In this document: positions 18,138 to 26,455 of the stretch, one piece after another
Numbering within the stretch: the stretch's first letter is position 1
Layout of the letters: every line of letters starts with the position of its first letter
Assembly (NCBI GenBank): GCA_000703065.1
Contig: JNLK01000001.1
Location: forward strand, 2,254,001-2,318,000
Source: Lachnospiraceae bacterium AC2029
Lineage (GTDB): Bacteria > Bacillota > Clostridia > Lachnospirales > Lachnospiraceae
Length of the DNA: 64,000 bases
Direction: 5' to 3'
Made by a program: the position numbers and the translations under genes
The notes under the pieces: model-generated
Seen by the model: only the letters and a program-made list of their open reading frames with translations
Database searches by the model: none
Told to the model about the DNA's origin: nothing

Positions 18138-18698
18138 ATGATTTTATTAGATCTTTTGATAGGATTTCTGGAAGTCGGACTATTTTCTTTTGGCGGAGCG
18201 TATGCAGCTATACCGCTTATCAGAGATGTGGTGCTGGCGCACGGATGGATGGATGAAGAGATGCTGTCTTACATGATAGCGGTCAGTGAAAGTACGCCGG
18301 GGCCCATTATGGTGAATCTTGCCACTTATGTAGGCAGCAATAAGGGAGGTCTGCTTGGGGCAGTGATTGCCACAACGGCAGTAATGCTTCCTGCATTTTT
18401 CATTATTCTTTTTATCATGGTGATTTCCAAGAGCCTTCTTAAAAACCCTTTCGTACAAGCTTCGATGAGAGGGCTTAAGTCGTGTGTCGTCGGCATCATA
18501 CTGGCAACCGGTGTCTATATGATTCTCGGCAATTGCTATAATATGACGAAAAGCAGCGTTGATTATGCAGCAGTTCTCATTACCTGCGTCCTTGCATTGA
18601 TTTATTTTGGATCCCGAAAAGTTATTAAAAAAGGACTGTCACCTATTGGGCTTATATGCTTGGCGGCTGTGACCGGGATGATTGTTTATGGAATATGA
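18138..18698 (+). CDS. Chromate transporter half 2 (ChrA family)
   Basis: The protein has 186 residues and a membrane pattern like its partner: 'FLEVGLFSFGGAYAAIPL' and 'VSESTPGPIMVNLATYVG'. AAAGGAGG (18122-18129) precedes ATG 18138. The pair probably forms a heterodimer exporting chromate or a related oxyanion; substrate is inferred from the family only. Confidence 0.92.
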   Translation: MILLDLLIGFLEVGLFSFGGAYAAIPLIRDVVLAHGWMDEEMLSYMIAVSESTPGPIMVNLATYVGSNKGGLLGAVIATTAVMLPAFFIILFIMVISKSLLKNPFVQASMRGLKSCVVGIILATGVYMILGNCYNMTKSSVDYAAVLITCVLALIYFGSRKVIKKGLSPIGLICLAAVTGMIVYGI

Positions 18699-18700
18699 TA

Positions 18701-18717
18701 AATTCCTGTTTGTTGGG
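18701..18717 (+). repeat. Copy 2 of AATTCCTGTTTGyyGGGAT direct repeat
   Basis: AATTCCTGTTTG is followed by TTGGGAT, just after the second chromate-transporter stop. With the copy at 16484 it brackets the GNAT-NifX-ChrA sub-block. Confidence 0.4.
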
Positions 18718-18774
18718 ATGAGCATTATCCCGGATTATAAAACTGTATAAAAGAAACTGTAAACATAGGTGAAG

Positions 18775-18812
18775 AAGTACTCTGGATGATTATTCAGGGT
18801 GCTTTTTCTTTT
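18775..18812 (+). terminator. Intrinsic terminator closing the cargo block
   Basis: AAGTACTCTG pairs with CAGGGTGCTT (10 bp with two G-U) around a 10-nt loop, then TTTTCTTTT. It isolates mobC from cargo transcription. The 76 bp before it hold a direct repeat AAACTGTA (18740 and 18754). Confidence 0.85.
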
Positions 18813-18835
18813 ACTTCAAAACGGGAGGGATAGGA

Positions 18836-19510
18836 ATGAGCAGGAACATATCAAAACGAATCGATCTAAATGACTTGGAGGCAAAGATCCTCAAAATGAA
18901 GGCTGATCAGTGCCATCTTTCGGAAGCAGATTATCTTCGGGAACTGATCATGAACAGTCAGCCGGTGGAGGCTCCTCCGCGGCAGTTTTATGTGCAGATG
19001 GAAAAGGTGAATCGGATCGCTTCTACAATCCAGAGGATTTGTGCAACGGCACAGGATAAGGAAGAAATCGCAGAACTGAAGAGCCTCTATGTGCAGCTGA
19101 TTGGGCATATTGTGGAGATCAAGGAGTGTGTATCGAAAGCGAGATTCTTTGCCTTGAATGCTTACGAAGATTGGGAGCATCAGGTGGAACTGGCAAAGAA
19201 GGAAGGCAGGATACCGCCGCCTTTGGAGAAAGCATATCTCAGAGATAACAGTACGGATATTGAGGATCCAGCCACGGATCCTGAACTCGGATGGAATGCT
19301 CTGGGGATTCGTCCGCCGTTTCTTAGTGGTGGAGATGATGCAGATTCTTCAGATGTCACCCAGACGGGTGATGATGGCTGGCAGTCAGCAGATGAGCCGA
19401 CTCAGTCGGGAATTAAGGGAGAGAGTGACGATTCCCAGGATACCGAGAGCGTTGATTCCTATGCTTCAACCCGTATATTTGAACCGCCGAGGAAGGAGGA
19501 AGATTACTGA
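18836..19510 (+). CDS. MobC-like relaxosome accessory protein
   Basis: The protein has 224 residues. GGGAGGGATAGG precedes ATG 18836. Residues 1-55 resemble a ribbon-helix-helix N-terminus ('KRIDLNDLEAKILKMKAD', 'SEADYLRELI'). The middle is helical and matches plasmid MobC proteins ('VNRIASTIQRICA'). The last 90 residues are acidic and disordered. MobC proteins bind oriT and help the relaxase open the DNA, so oriT may lie just upstream (inference). The stop overlaps the relaxase start (TGATG). Confidence 0.85.
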   Translation: MSRNISKRIDLNDLEAKILKMKADQCHLSEADYLRELIMNSQPVEAPPRQFYVQMEKVNRIASTIQRICATAQDKEEIAELKSLYVQLIGHIVEIKECVSKARFFALNAYEDWEHQVELAKKEGRIPPPLEKAYLRDNSTDIEDPATDPELGWNALGIRPPFLSGGDDADSSDVTQTGDDGWQSADEPTQSGIKGESDDSQDTESVDSYASTRIFEPPRKEEDY

Positions 19511-21054
19511 TGGCTACTACATCACTCTGGCCGATCCATAATACCGGAGGCCGAGGTGTCAGGAAGATTCTGAATAAACTTGTGGAGTATGCAGAGAACG
19601 GGGAGAAGACAACAGAAGGAAGCAGTGGGGGAGGATCAGTCAGAAGTAATCCTGAGATAATGCAGTCAGTTATGGGTTATGCTGCGAGAAGCGACAAGGT
19701 GAGTGCAGAGAAAGATGCTGCACAGGCAATGCCTTCCGAAGAAGAGTCAAAGGAAGAAATGAAGCAGGTCCTTGGAATCCTTTCCGAGCAGGGAGAGGGT
19801 GTCCGGTTTGTGACCGGAGTTAACTGTTCTCCTGAGCGAGCAGTGGATGAAATGATGATCACGAAGAATCGCTGGCCGGATCGTGGAAACCGGCTCCTGT
19901 ATCATGGATATCAGTCCTTTACTCCAGGTGAGGTGACACCGGAACAGGCGCATAGTATTGGCGTCCGCATGGCACGGGAGTTATGGGGAGACCGGTTTGA
20001 GGTGGTTGTGGCAACACACCTTGATCGGGAGCATCTTCATAATCATTTTGTGATCAATGCCATTTCCTTTCTGGATGGTCGTAAGTTCATTTGGGATAGG
20101 GAATACCCACGAATGCGGCAACGGTCGGATGAGCTCTGCCGGGATGAACGCCTTTCCGTGGTCGAAGAGGCTGCGGATATGGAAATGCGCCTGCACCGTG
20201 GAGCGGTCTGGGCGGAAAGACAGGGAAAACCTACTGTACAGTCAGTCGTAAAAGAAGATGTGGATTGCTGTATCCAGGCAGCGAACTCACTAACAGAATG
20301 GATGTCGCTCATGCGGGCCAAAGGGTATCGTATCGATGATTCCGGCAAGTATCTTCGTGTATTTCCTTATGGCCACAGCAAATGTATCCGTCTGGACCGT
20401 CGTTTCGGTGAAGAATACTCATTGGACGGCATTGCACAACAGATTGAAAAGCATGGGATCGTACCCGAACGAAAAGAACTGACAGAGGAAGATGCAGCAA
20501 AGAAGATTTACCGGGAAATGGTACAAAGAGGGAAGCGAAGGCATAAACCTGCAGGAAAGCCGAAAGGCATACAGGTCAGGTACCTTGGCTTCCTTTTTCG
20601 TATCGGATACCACAAATCTCCGGCGCAGATTGCCAGAACGCATTATCTCCTCCGGGAGGAACTGACGAAACTGGATCAGTATATCGAGGAGAGCAAGTTC
20701 CTAATTTACTCAGATATCAGTACAGTGGATCAGTTGAAGGAACGAAAAACACAGGATCAGCAGGAGATGAACAAGCTATACCGCAGCAAGATCAATCTGG
20801 AACGGATGCTTCCGGTTAGTAATCCGGAAGAGAAAAAGTCCGCAGAAGAGCAGCTGGTGAATATAAAAGCATCGATACGAAAGATGCATAAGAATCTCCG
20901 GAGTGAAAAGGGGATTCTCAGAAGAATGGGTGAGATGGATGCGAAAGAGAAGAAACTGGATCGGGTTCGTTCCGGACTGAGCATCGGAAACCCGTACAGG
21001 AGAAGCAGAACCCGGCAGACCGGGATCAGTAGGGAAAGGAGTCAGTATGGATAA
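19510..21054 (+). CDS. Relaxase/mobilisation nuclease (MOBP-type, VirD2-like)
   Basis: The protein has 514 residues. The N-terminal 250 residues hold the relaxase core. The metal-binding histidine cluster 'HLDREHLHNHFVIN' is near residue 171, following 'FEVVVAT'. A preceding insertion of about 60 polar residues (35-95) is unusual. 'NKLVEYAENGEKT' and 'YAARSDK' are in the first 65 residues, where the catalytic Tyr would be expected (several candidates). The C-terminus is a basic coiled coil. It nicks oriT and pilots the strand into the pore. It overlaps its neighbours on both sides. Confidence 0.93.
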   Translation: MATTSLWPIHNTGGRGVRKILNKLVEYAENGEKTTEGSSGGGSVRSNPEIMQSVMGYAARSDKVSAEKDAAQAMPSEEESKEEMKQVLGILSEQGEGVRFVTGVNCSPERAVDEMMITKNRWPDRGNRLLYHGYQSFTPGEVTPEQAHSIGVRMARELWGDRFEVVVATHLDREHLHNHFVINAISFLDGRKFIWDREYPRMRQRSDELCRDERLSVVEEAADMEMRLHRGAVWAERQGKPTVQSVVKEDVDCCIQAANSLTEWMSLMRAKGYRIDDSGKYLRVFPYGHSKCIRLDRRFGEEYSLDGIAQQIEKHGIVPERKELTEEDAAKKIYREMVQRGKRRHKPAGKPKGIQVRYLGFLFRIGYHKSPAQIARTHYLLREELTKLDQYIEESKFLIYSDISTVDQLKERKTQDQQEMNKLYRSKINLERMLPVSNPEEKKSAEEQLVNIKASIRKMHKNLRSEKGILRRMGEMDAKEKKLDRVRSGLSIGNPYRRSRTRQTGISRERSQYG

Positions 21055-21901
21055 CGGAGCACAGGCAGCTGAAATGATCACACGGGTTGTGATCATGGGA
21101 AGTACATTTATCTTAGGCCTCGGCGGAAAGGCGGCACTCAGTGTGGCACGTTTTGCTGCTGTTGCCATGGATCCGAATGCAAAGCAGAGCGGAAAACTCC
21201 GGCTGAAGACATTACTTCAGTCCGGTTCAGAACTGAAGGTATTTACCCTGCAGGGGGAAGCAAACTATCAGAGGTTTGCGAAAGAAGCAAAGGATTACGG
21301 TATCCTCTACAGTGTAGTGAAGCGGACAGATGAGGATGTTCAGGGTGAAGTCTATGACCTGCTGGTCCGGGCTGAGGATGCCAGCAAGATCAACCGTGTG
21401 ATCGAGAAGTTCCATCTGATCGAGGTGGAAGGAAGTGCGGTACATGTGGATCCGCAGACGGTAGAAGAGAACCGTGTCGTGGACGCGAGGTCGCTTCTCA
21501 GTAAAATGCTCTCACAGCAGGACAACAGCGCAAACCCTACGCAAGCGTCGGAAGAATCATCTCTGTCCGACGCTTCATACAGGACGCCCAATCAGGCAAA
21601 CCGCCCGTCAGTAGTTAAGGAACTGAACGGATATATTGAAGAGGCAGAGAAGCAGAATACCGGTCAGAAGACAGCTGAGGCCGGGGCACAGACTACTGCA
21701 GGAATCATGCCGAATCTGATGGGAGATGAACTGGCAGAGGAAGAAAAACGAAAGCGGGGAGAAGCTGCAGAACTGCTTGGAAATATGCTTTCCGGTGAAA
21801 CGGAATCGGCAGAAAACATTGGAGATATTGTCCCAGAAGTTAAGGCATCCGTAGAACTATCTGATCTACTGCCTTCGAAGGATAAAGGAATGGAGGCGTG
21901 A
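21047..21901 (+). CDS. PcfB-like (DUF3801) conjugation protein
   Basis: The protein has 284 residues. GGAAAGGAG precedes ATG 21047, which overlaps the relaxase end by 8 bp. A hydrophobic N-terminal segment (about 12-36) is followed by 'LLQSGSELKVFTLQGE', 'FAKEAKDYGILYSVVKR' and 'YDLLVRAEDASKINRVIEKF', the DUF3801 domain of PcfB. PcfB of pCF10 links relaxosome and coupling protein. The C-terminal 130 residues are polar, Glu-rich and probably disordered. Confidence 0.88.
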   Translation: MDNGAQAAEMITRVVIMGSTFILGLGGKAALSVARFAAVAMDPNAKQSGKLRLKTLLQSGSELKVFTLQGEANYQRFAKEAKDYGILYSVVKRTDEDVQGEVYDLLVRAEDASKINRVIEKFHLIEVEGSAVHVDPQTVEENRVVDARSLLSKMLSQQDNSANPTQASEESSLSDASYRTPNQANRPSVVKELNGYIEEAEKQNTGQKTAEAGAQTTAGIMPNLMGDELAEEEKRKRGEAAELLGNMLSGETESAENIGDIVPEVKASVELSDLLPSKDKGMEA

Positions 21902-21902
21902 T

Positions 21903-22784
21903 ATGGCAGAAGATTTTTTGAAACAGTTATATGATTTTGTGGATGGCAGTGTACGGTATCATTTGGAATCTCCGGATAACCTGAAGGATTTTCTCGCTTA
22001 CCTTGCGGGAATGCGGACGGATGTTTCCATGAGGAATAAACTGCTTACCTACGGGTACAATCCACATGCAACAGACATCCGAACGAAAGAAGCCTGGGAG
22101 AAGGACGGTGTCACAGTACAGGATGAAACAGCCATGATCTATAACATCCAGCAGGTTCCCGGGGAGAAGGGACACTATTCGGAGCGTGTTATGTATGATG
22201 TTACATCCACAGATATGCAGCCGGAAACATTTGAACAATTCCCGAATGCCGGATTCTTCGCAGAACGGCTTTTGATGTATCCGCCCTGTCCGATACGGTT
22301 TAGTGACAAGCCGCTTACGGATAACCGGAGGGCCTCCTATGATCCGGAGAAAGGCATCATTGAAGTGACCGGTGGCTTTAAGAGTGAAGAACATGTCTGC
22401 TATGGTCTTCTGCGGGAGTTTTCGCATTTCTATCTGCGGGAAAACGAGATGCGTACGCTAAAAAAGGAAGGGAAGAATGCCTCTGACAGTACAGCATTTG
22501 CATATAACCGGGATAAACATGGGATTGAATCACAGGCGATTTCCTATGCGGTATGTTCCAGATACGGGATTGAACTGCCGAAATTGGAAGTTGTTCATCC
22601 TCCGGAAGGAAAACCGCAGGATCTGATGAGGATTCTGGAAGGAATGGATTACTCTCTGCAGAGGATCAGTAAATTGATCGAAGAAGGCGGAATCCAACAG
22701 AGACGATTCCTTGGCCAGAATGAAGGCGCAAATCAGAAGGCAGAGAAAATGGATCATCAGCCGAGAGACAGGATTCAGGCATGA
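21903..22784 (+). CDS. ArdC/ImmA-related protein with degenerate zincin motif
   Basis: The protein has 293 residues and starts one base after the previous stop. The N-terminal half resembles an ArdC-like substrate domain ('MRNKLLTYGYNPHATDIRT', 'WEKDGVTV'). In the centre 'GLLREFSHFYLRENE' is in the place of the zincin HExxH helix, but the first His is Arg (REFSH). 'HGIESQAISYAV' is in the third-ligand region. This may be a catalytically dead paralogue of the protein at 11015, with a structural or binding role. DUF-level assignment is uncertain. Confidence 0.65.
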   Translation: MAEDFLKQLYDFVDGSVRYHLESPDNLKDFLAYLAGMRTDVSMRNKLLTYGYNPHATDIRTKEAWEKDGVTVQDETAMIYNIQQVPGEKGHYSERVMYDVTSTDMQPETFEQFPNAGFFAERLLMYPPCPIRFSDKPLTDNRRASYDPEKGIIEVTGGFKSEEHVCYGLLREFSHFYLRENEMRTLKKEGKNASDSTAFAYNRDKHGIESQAISYAVCSRYGIELPKLEVVHPPEGKPQDLMRILEGMDYSLQRISKLIEEGGIQQRRFLGQNEGANQKAEKMDHQPRDRIQA

Positions 22785-22795
22785 GGAGGTAGACT

Positions 22796-24670
22796 ATGTT
22801 ATTGCAGCGTAAACGAATGATGACAATTCTTTCCCTGACCATGTATCCGGTTTTGCTTCTCCTGATGATGCGGCTTTCTTCTTTTCCGGGAGGGAATCTC
22901 GTCAGTTTCATTGATTTTATCAGTGACGACGTGTCGGCGCATCCGCTTCGGATATCCTGGAACCGGCATACCTTACCGGTGTGCTTTATCTTTACGGTGG
23001 CTTATGTGGTAATCTGGTTTCTGATCATCACTTCACTAAAGAATACAAGATTCGGGGAAGAACATGGATCCGCCAAATGGGTGTCAGCGGATACTCTCGG
23101 AAGGAAGCTTAAGGCAAGACGTAGCAAGGAAGACAGGAAGGAAAGGAAAAAGCGCCTTCATGAGATACATGAGCGATATTTGCTCCGTAACGAGAGGAAA
23201 AAAGCACTTAAGGAGGAAAAACGGAGGAGCCGGAATGATCTTTATCGACAGAATATCCTCTTTTCTGACAAGGTAAAAGTAGCCATGGATACGAAGTGCG
23301 AGAACATCAACACCCTAATTCTGGGTGGGGCCGGACGTATGAAATCCAGAGGTTTTATCATGCCAAATATCATGCAAATGAACAGTAATATTGTCTGCAC
23401 CGACCCGAAGGGTGAAATCCTGAAAAAGACAGGGCATCTTTTGAAAAAGAATGGTTATGATGTCCGGGTTCTCGATCTTGTGGAGCATTTCCGGAGTCAT
23501 GGATATAATCCGTTCCCATACTTCCGGTCAGATGATGACATTCTTCTCTTCGTGAATAACATGTGGGGAGCCATGGAAGATAAGACCGCGACCAAGGGTG
23601 AACAGATCTGGGATGACCAGGCAAAGAATATGATGATGAGTCTCTGCCTGTATCTCTACCATTTCGCTCCGAAAGAAGAGCAGAATATCGCCAATGTCAT
23701 GCTGATGTTCAACAATATCAATGATTCTGAGGATAAGAAGACTGCTGATCCGGTGGACCGACTTTTCGAGAAAATCCCGAAGGATGATACAAGTTATACT
23801 TACTATAAGGCATGGTCATCCGCAGTAGGCAGGACACTTGCTTCGATCCGGGCAACATTTTCTTCCCGGATGTCCGTGTTCAACCTGTCATCCATGAAGG
23901 CGCTGACCTATAAGGATGAGATGAACCTGCTGGATCTTGCAACAAAGAAGGTGGCAATCTTCATGGTCATTCCGGATAATAATTCGGTGTACAATTTCAT
24001 GGCAGGAACGCTTTACACGCAGATCTTCCAGCAGCTATATGATTATGCGGATCATGTGTGTAACGGCCCTTTGCCACGGCACGTTCGTTTCATGATGGAC
24101 GAGTTTGGCAACATAGCATTACCGAATGACTATCAGAAGATACTTTCCACGAGTCGATCCAGGAACGTGTCCTTTGTGATCGTGCTTCAGGATAAGCAGC
24201 AGATCGAAGCAATTTTTGAAAAGTACTTTCGGACGATCTACGGTAACTGCGCATGGCAGCTGTTCCTTGGATCTCTGGAACTGGAGACCTGTAAGTATTA
24301 CTCAGAGCTTTTGGGAAAGGAAACCATTCATGCCTATACTTATACGAAGAATTATGGAAGGCAGGGTGGAAGTTCCCGGCAGGAGCAGCTGATCGAACGT
24401 GACCTCATGAAACCGGATGAGATCCGGGCTCTACCGAAGAGGGAGTGTGTTCTTTACACTCCATATTATGGAGTGGTTCGGGATCTGAAATACGATATGA
24501 CCAGACATCCGTTCTATGATCAGGTTTCTGATGGCAACGGAGTTCCGCCGTATGTTTGGGGAGAAGCAGATCTGGCTGTGGGGAGTATTCGGATCCTAGG
24601 ACCAAATTATGCAGGAAAACTGGTACCACTTCCGAAGGCAGATGGGGTGCTAATGGAGGTGGAAGACTGA
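22796..24670 (+). CDS. VirD4/TraG-type coupling ATPase
   Basis: The protein has 624 residues. Two N-terminal membrane helices (about 8-28 and 60-80) are followed by a basic linker and the ATPase. The nucleotide loop near residue 175 reads 'LILGGAGRMKSRGFIMPN', followed by 'VCTDPKGEI'. Walker B is 'RFMMDEFGNIALP' near 432. 'SRSRNVSFVIVLQDKQQ' is the conserved arginine/glutamine region. It brings the relaxase-DNA complex to the pore. The Walker A loop lacks the usual Gly before Lys (see findings). A GAGGAGG site precedes the start. Confidence 0.93.
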   Translation: MLLQRKRMMTILSLTMYPVLLLLMMRLSSFPGGNLVSFIDFISDDVSAHPLRISWNRHTLPVCFIFTVAYVVIWFLIITSLKNTRFGEEHGSAKWVSADTLGRKLKARRSKEDRKERKKRLHEIHERYLLRNERKKALKEEKRRSRNDLYRQNILFSDKVKVAMDTKCENINTLILGGAGRMKSRGFIMPNIMQMNSNIVCTDPKGEILKKTGHLLKKNGYDVRVLDLVEHFRSHGYNPFPYFRSDDDILLFVNNMWGAMEDKTATKGEQIWDDQAKNMMMSLCLYLYHFAPKEEQNIANVMLMFNNINDSEDKKTADPVDRLFEKIPKDDTSYTYYKAWSSAVGRTLASIRATFSSRMSVFNLSSMKALTYKDEMNLLDLATKKVAIFMVIPDNNSVYNFMAGTLYTQIFQQLYDYADHVCNGPLPRHVRFMMDEFGNIALPNDYQKILSTSRSRNVSFVIVLQDKQQIEAIFEKYFRTIYGNCAWQLFLGSLELETCKYYSELLGKETIHAYTYTKNYGRQGGSSRQEQLIERDLMKPDEIRALPKRECVLYTPYYGVVRDLKYDMTRHPFYDQVSDGNGVPPYVWGEADLAVGSIRILGPNYAGKLVPLPKADGVLMEVED

Positions 24671-24734
24671 TCATTCTATATACATGATTACATGAAGATG
24701 CTATAATATACGTTAGCCTGCCTAAAATGGGTTT

Positions 24735-24982
24735 CTATTTCAGAAGATTGTATTTTCCTTCTGACATAAGGGATGTGTTTCTTAGAATCTCAATAATGAA
24801 GTTCATACTATCTTTCGCACCTCGAAAACGAGATTCAGATAATAAAACATCATATACAAGGAATACATTTTCGAATTCCGCTTGCCCGATGCTAACGCCG
24901 AATGCTTTAAAATGGTACCATCAAGGAATTCAAGTGCTGTGAAGCATTCTATCAAATTTGTAAAGTTTTCTTTCGTTAACAT
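24735..24982 (-). pseudogene. Broken small gene on minus strand
   Basis: On the minus strand AAAGGAG lies 8 nt before ATG (24982). The frame reads 'MLTKENFTNLIECFTALEFL' and on to 'LYMMFYYLNLVFEVRKIV', stopping at 24803. In a neighbouring frame the sequence continues 'FRGAKDSMNFIIEILRNTSL' and stops at 24735. A frameshift near 24830 joins them sensibly. The product would be about 82 residues, not recognised. It is AT-rich and lies antisense to ICE transcription, between the coupling ATPase and the fluoride channel. Confidence 0.5.
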
Positions 24983-25149
24983 ATGTGTTATCTCCTTTAG
25001 GTTAGAATTGATATCAGGCAGGATAGCAGAAGAAATATTAACATTGTATAATAAGCTAAACAGGAACGGATTGTTGAGAATAAGAGAAATTAAAAAAATT
25101 TTTTGTTCTGATTCCATAGATTATTCTTGACGAGTAAAAGGATAGTGAA

Positions 25150-25515
25150 ATGAGTTTTGTTTTTGTAGCACTTGGTGGAGCTATCGGAGCAGTTGCGAGA
25201 TATGCGATTAGTCTGATACCGGTAAAATCACAGTTTCCGATACTTACATTGGTAACGAACATTCTTGGTGCGGTTCTTATTGGATTTATCGTGGGAATGA
25301 CCGACAAAAAAGCAGATGTATCACAGAATACAGTGCTATTCTGGAAAACCGGCATTTGCGGTGGATTTACGACATTCTCAACCTTTTCTCTTGAAGCGTA
25401 TAAACTGTTTGAAAACAAGGCGTACGGACTTGGGGGATTGTATGTAGGCTTGAGTGTTTGCTGTTGTATCTTTGGTATCCTCTTAGGGAAAAAACTGGCA
25501 ACTGCTTTGGGATAA
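25150..25515 (+). CDS. crcB: Fluoride channel FluC/CrcB
   Basis: The protein has 121 residues and four membrane helices, the family length. 'GGAIGAVARYAIS', 'TNILGAVLIGF' and 'GICGGFTTFSTFSLE' are the CrcB signatures, including the Phe-box and the polar track Asn. AAGGAT precedes ATG. It exports fluoride, working as a dual-topology dimer. No fluoride riboswitch was seen upstream, so it may be constitutive. Confidence 0.95.
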   Translation: MSFVFVALGGAIGAVARYAISLIPVKSQFPILTLVTNILGAVLIGFIVGMTDKKADVSQNTVLFWKTGICGGFTTFSTFSLEAYKLFENKAYGLGGLYVGLSVCCCIFGILLGKKLATALG

Positions 25516-25585
25516 AAGAGCATATCTTAATCATTAAAATGATTTATGATATAGAAGACCGTTTATGATGAGGAGGTAGAAACGA

Positions 25586-26002
25586 TTGAAAGCAGAAGAA
25601 ATTTATGAACTGATCAACAGCCATCCGGTATTTCATCTTGCAACGATGGACGGAGATCAACCACGTGTAAGGGGTATGCTCTTGTTTCGAGCAGATAGTA
25701 ATGGTATTGTGTTCCATACTGCTTCCACAAAAGATGTCTACAAACAGATTATGAGTAATCCGAAGGCTGAAATGTGTTTTTCCTGTGGGGATATTCAGAT
25801 CAGGGTTACAGGAGTCCTTGAGCAAAATGATGATCCTAAATTGAGAGAAGAAATCTTCAATCATCCCTCGCGTAAGTTCCTTCAGGCTTGGAAGGATATG
25901 GGGATTGATGGATTGCTTCAGGTGTTTGTGATGAAGAATTGCAAAGCGGTTACGTGGACGATGGCAACCAATTTTGATGAGAAAAAACCAATTGATCTAT
26001 AA
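25586..26002 (+). CDS. Pyridoxamine 5'-phosphate oxidase family protein
   Basis: The protein has 138 residues. The start is TTG 25586 with a perfect AGGAGG (25571-25576) 9 nt upstream; no ATG is suitably placed. 'ELINSHPVFHLATMDGDQPR', 'RGMLLFRADSNGIVFHT' and 'NPKAEMCFSCGDIQIRVTG' match the split-barrel flavoprotein family. Function is unknown, probably FMN-dependent. It is the second PNPOx-fold cargo gene in this ICE. Confidence 0.88.
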   Translation: MKAEEIYELINSHPVFHLATMDGDQPRVRGMLLFRADSNGIVFHTASTKDVYKQIMSNPKAEMCFSCGDIQIRVTGVLEQNDDPKLREEIFNHPSRKFLQAWKDMGIDGLLQVFVMKNCKAVTWTMATNFDEKKPIDL

Positions 26003-26030
26003 TCAAAAGTGCAAATGGTATGAATGAACG

Positions 26031-26081
26031 GGGATCGAGTAATCGGTCCCTTTTAGTATGCCCGGATTCCGGGCTCTTTTT
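26031..26081 (+). terminator. Tandem hairpin terminators before the mating-pore operon
   Basis: Hairpin 1 is GGGATCGA/TCGGTCCC with loop GTAA and TTTT. Hairpin 2 is GCCCGG/CCGGGC with TCTTTTT. A near copy of this two-hairpin module lies at 46265-46318. Confidence 0.8.
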
Positions 26082-26102
26082 ATGAAAGCGAGGTAAAGAA
26101 AT

Positions 26103-26423
26103 ATGATGAAAAAGAAACTGATGGGTTACCTATTTCTTGGACTGGGCCTTATGGGCCTTTTTTTATTGGTGCCTGACATGGTCCATGCAGCAGGAACCTC
26201 CGGCGTGACGGAACTGGATACTGCTGCAAATAAGACAAATACGCTGGTTACCTGGGTCTGCAGCTGGATTGGCGGTCTTATGGCGCTGTTCGGTATTATC
26301 TGGGCGGCGATCAACCAGGCATCTCATAACTCAGAAGGCCGGAATCAGGGGATTATCGTCGGTGCAATCGGGATCATCGTAGCATTTGCTCCGCAGATCA
26401 CAAACATGATCCTCGGGAAGTAA
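26103..26423 (+). CDS. Maff2/VirB2-like pilin subunit
   Basis: The protein has 106 residues. A signal-like N-terminus (to about residue 30, ending VHAAG) is followed by two membrane segments: 'VTWVCSWIGGLMALFGIIWA' and 'GIIVGAIGIIVAFAP'. 'NQASHNSEGRNQG' is the loop between. This is the layout of Maff2-family and VirB2-like proteins that sit directly before the VirB6-like gene in Gram-positive ICEs. Confidence 0.85.
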   Translation: MMKKKLMGYLFLGLGLMGLFLLVPDMVHAAGTSGVTELDTAANKTNTLVTWVCSWIGGLMALFGIIWAAINQASHNSEGRNQGIIVGAIGIIVAFAPQITNMILGK

Positions 26424-26455
26424 TGGCAGTGTAACCGGAAAGGGGGAGATGCCTT

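Noticed and set aside
18699-18835. Origin of transfer (oriT)
   Set aside because: The place before mobC is plausible and has a short direct repeat AAACTGTA, but no inverted repeat with a recognisable nick site was seen, so no feature is claimed.
24727-24942. 71-codon plus-strand ORF
   Set aside because: No ribosome binding site, and it lies antisense to the better supported broken minus-strand gene.
24983-25149. Fluoride riboswitch upstream of crcB
   Set aside because: The conserved pseudoknot sequences of the crcB motif were not found.
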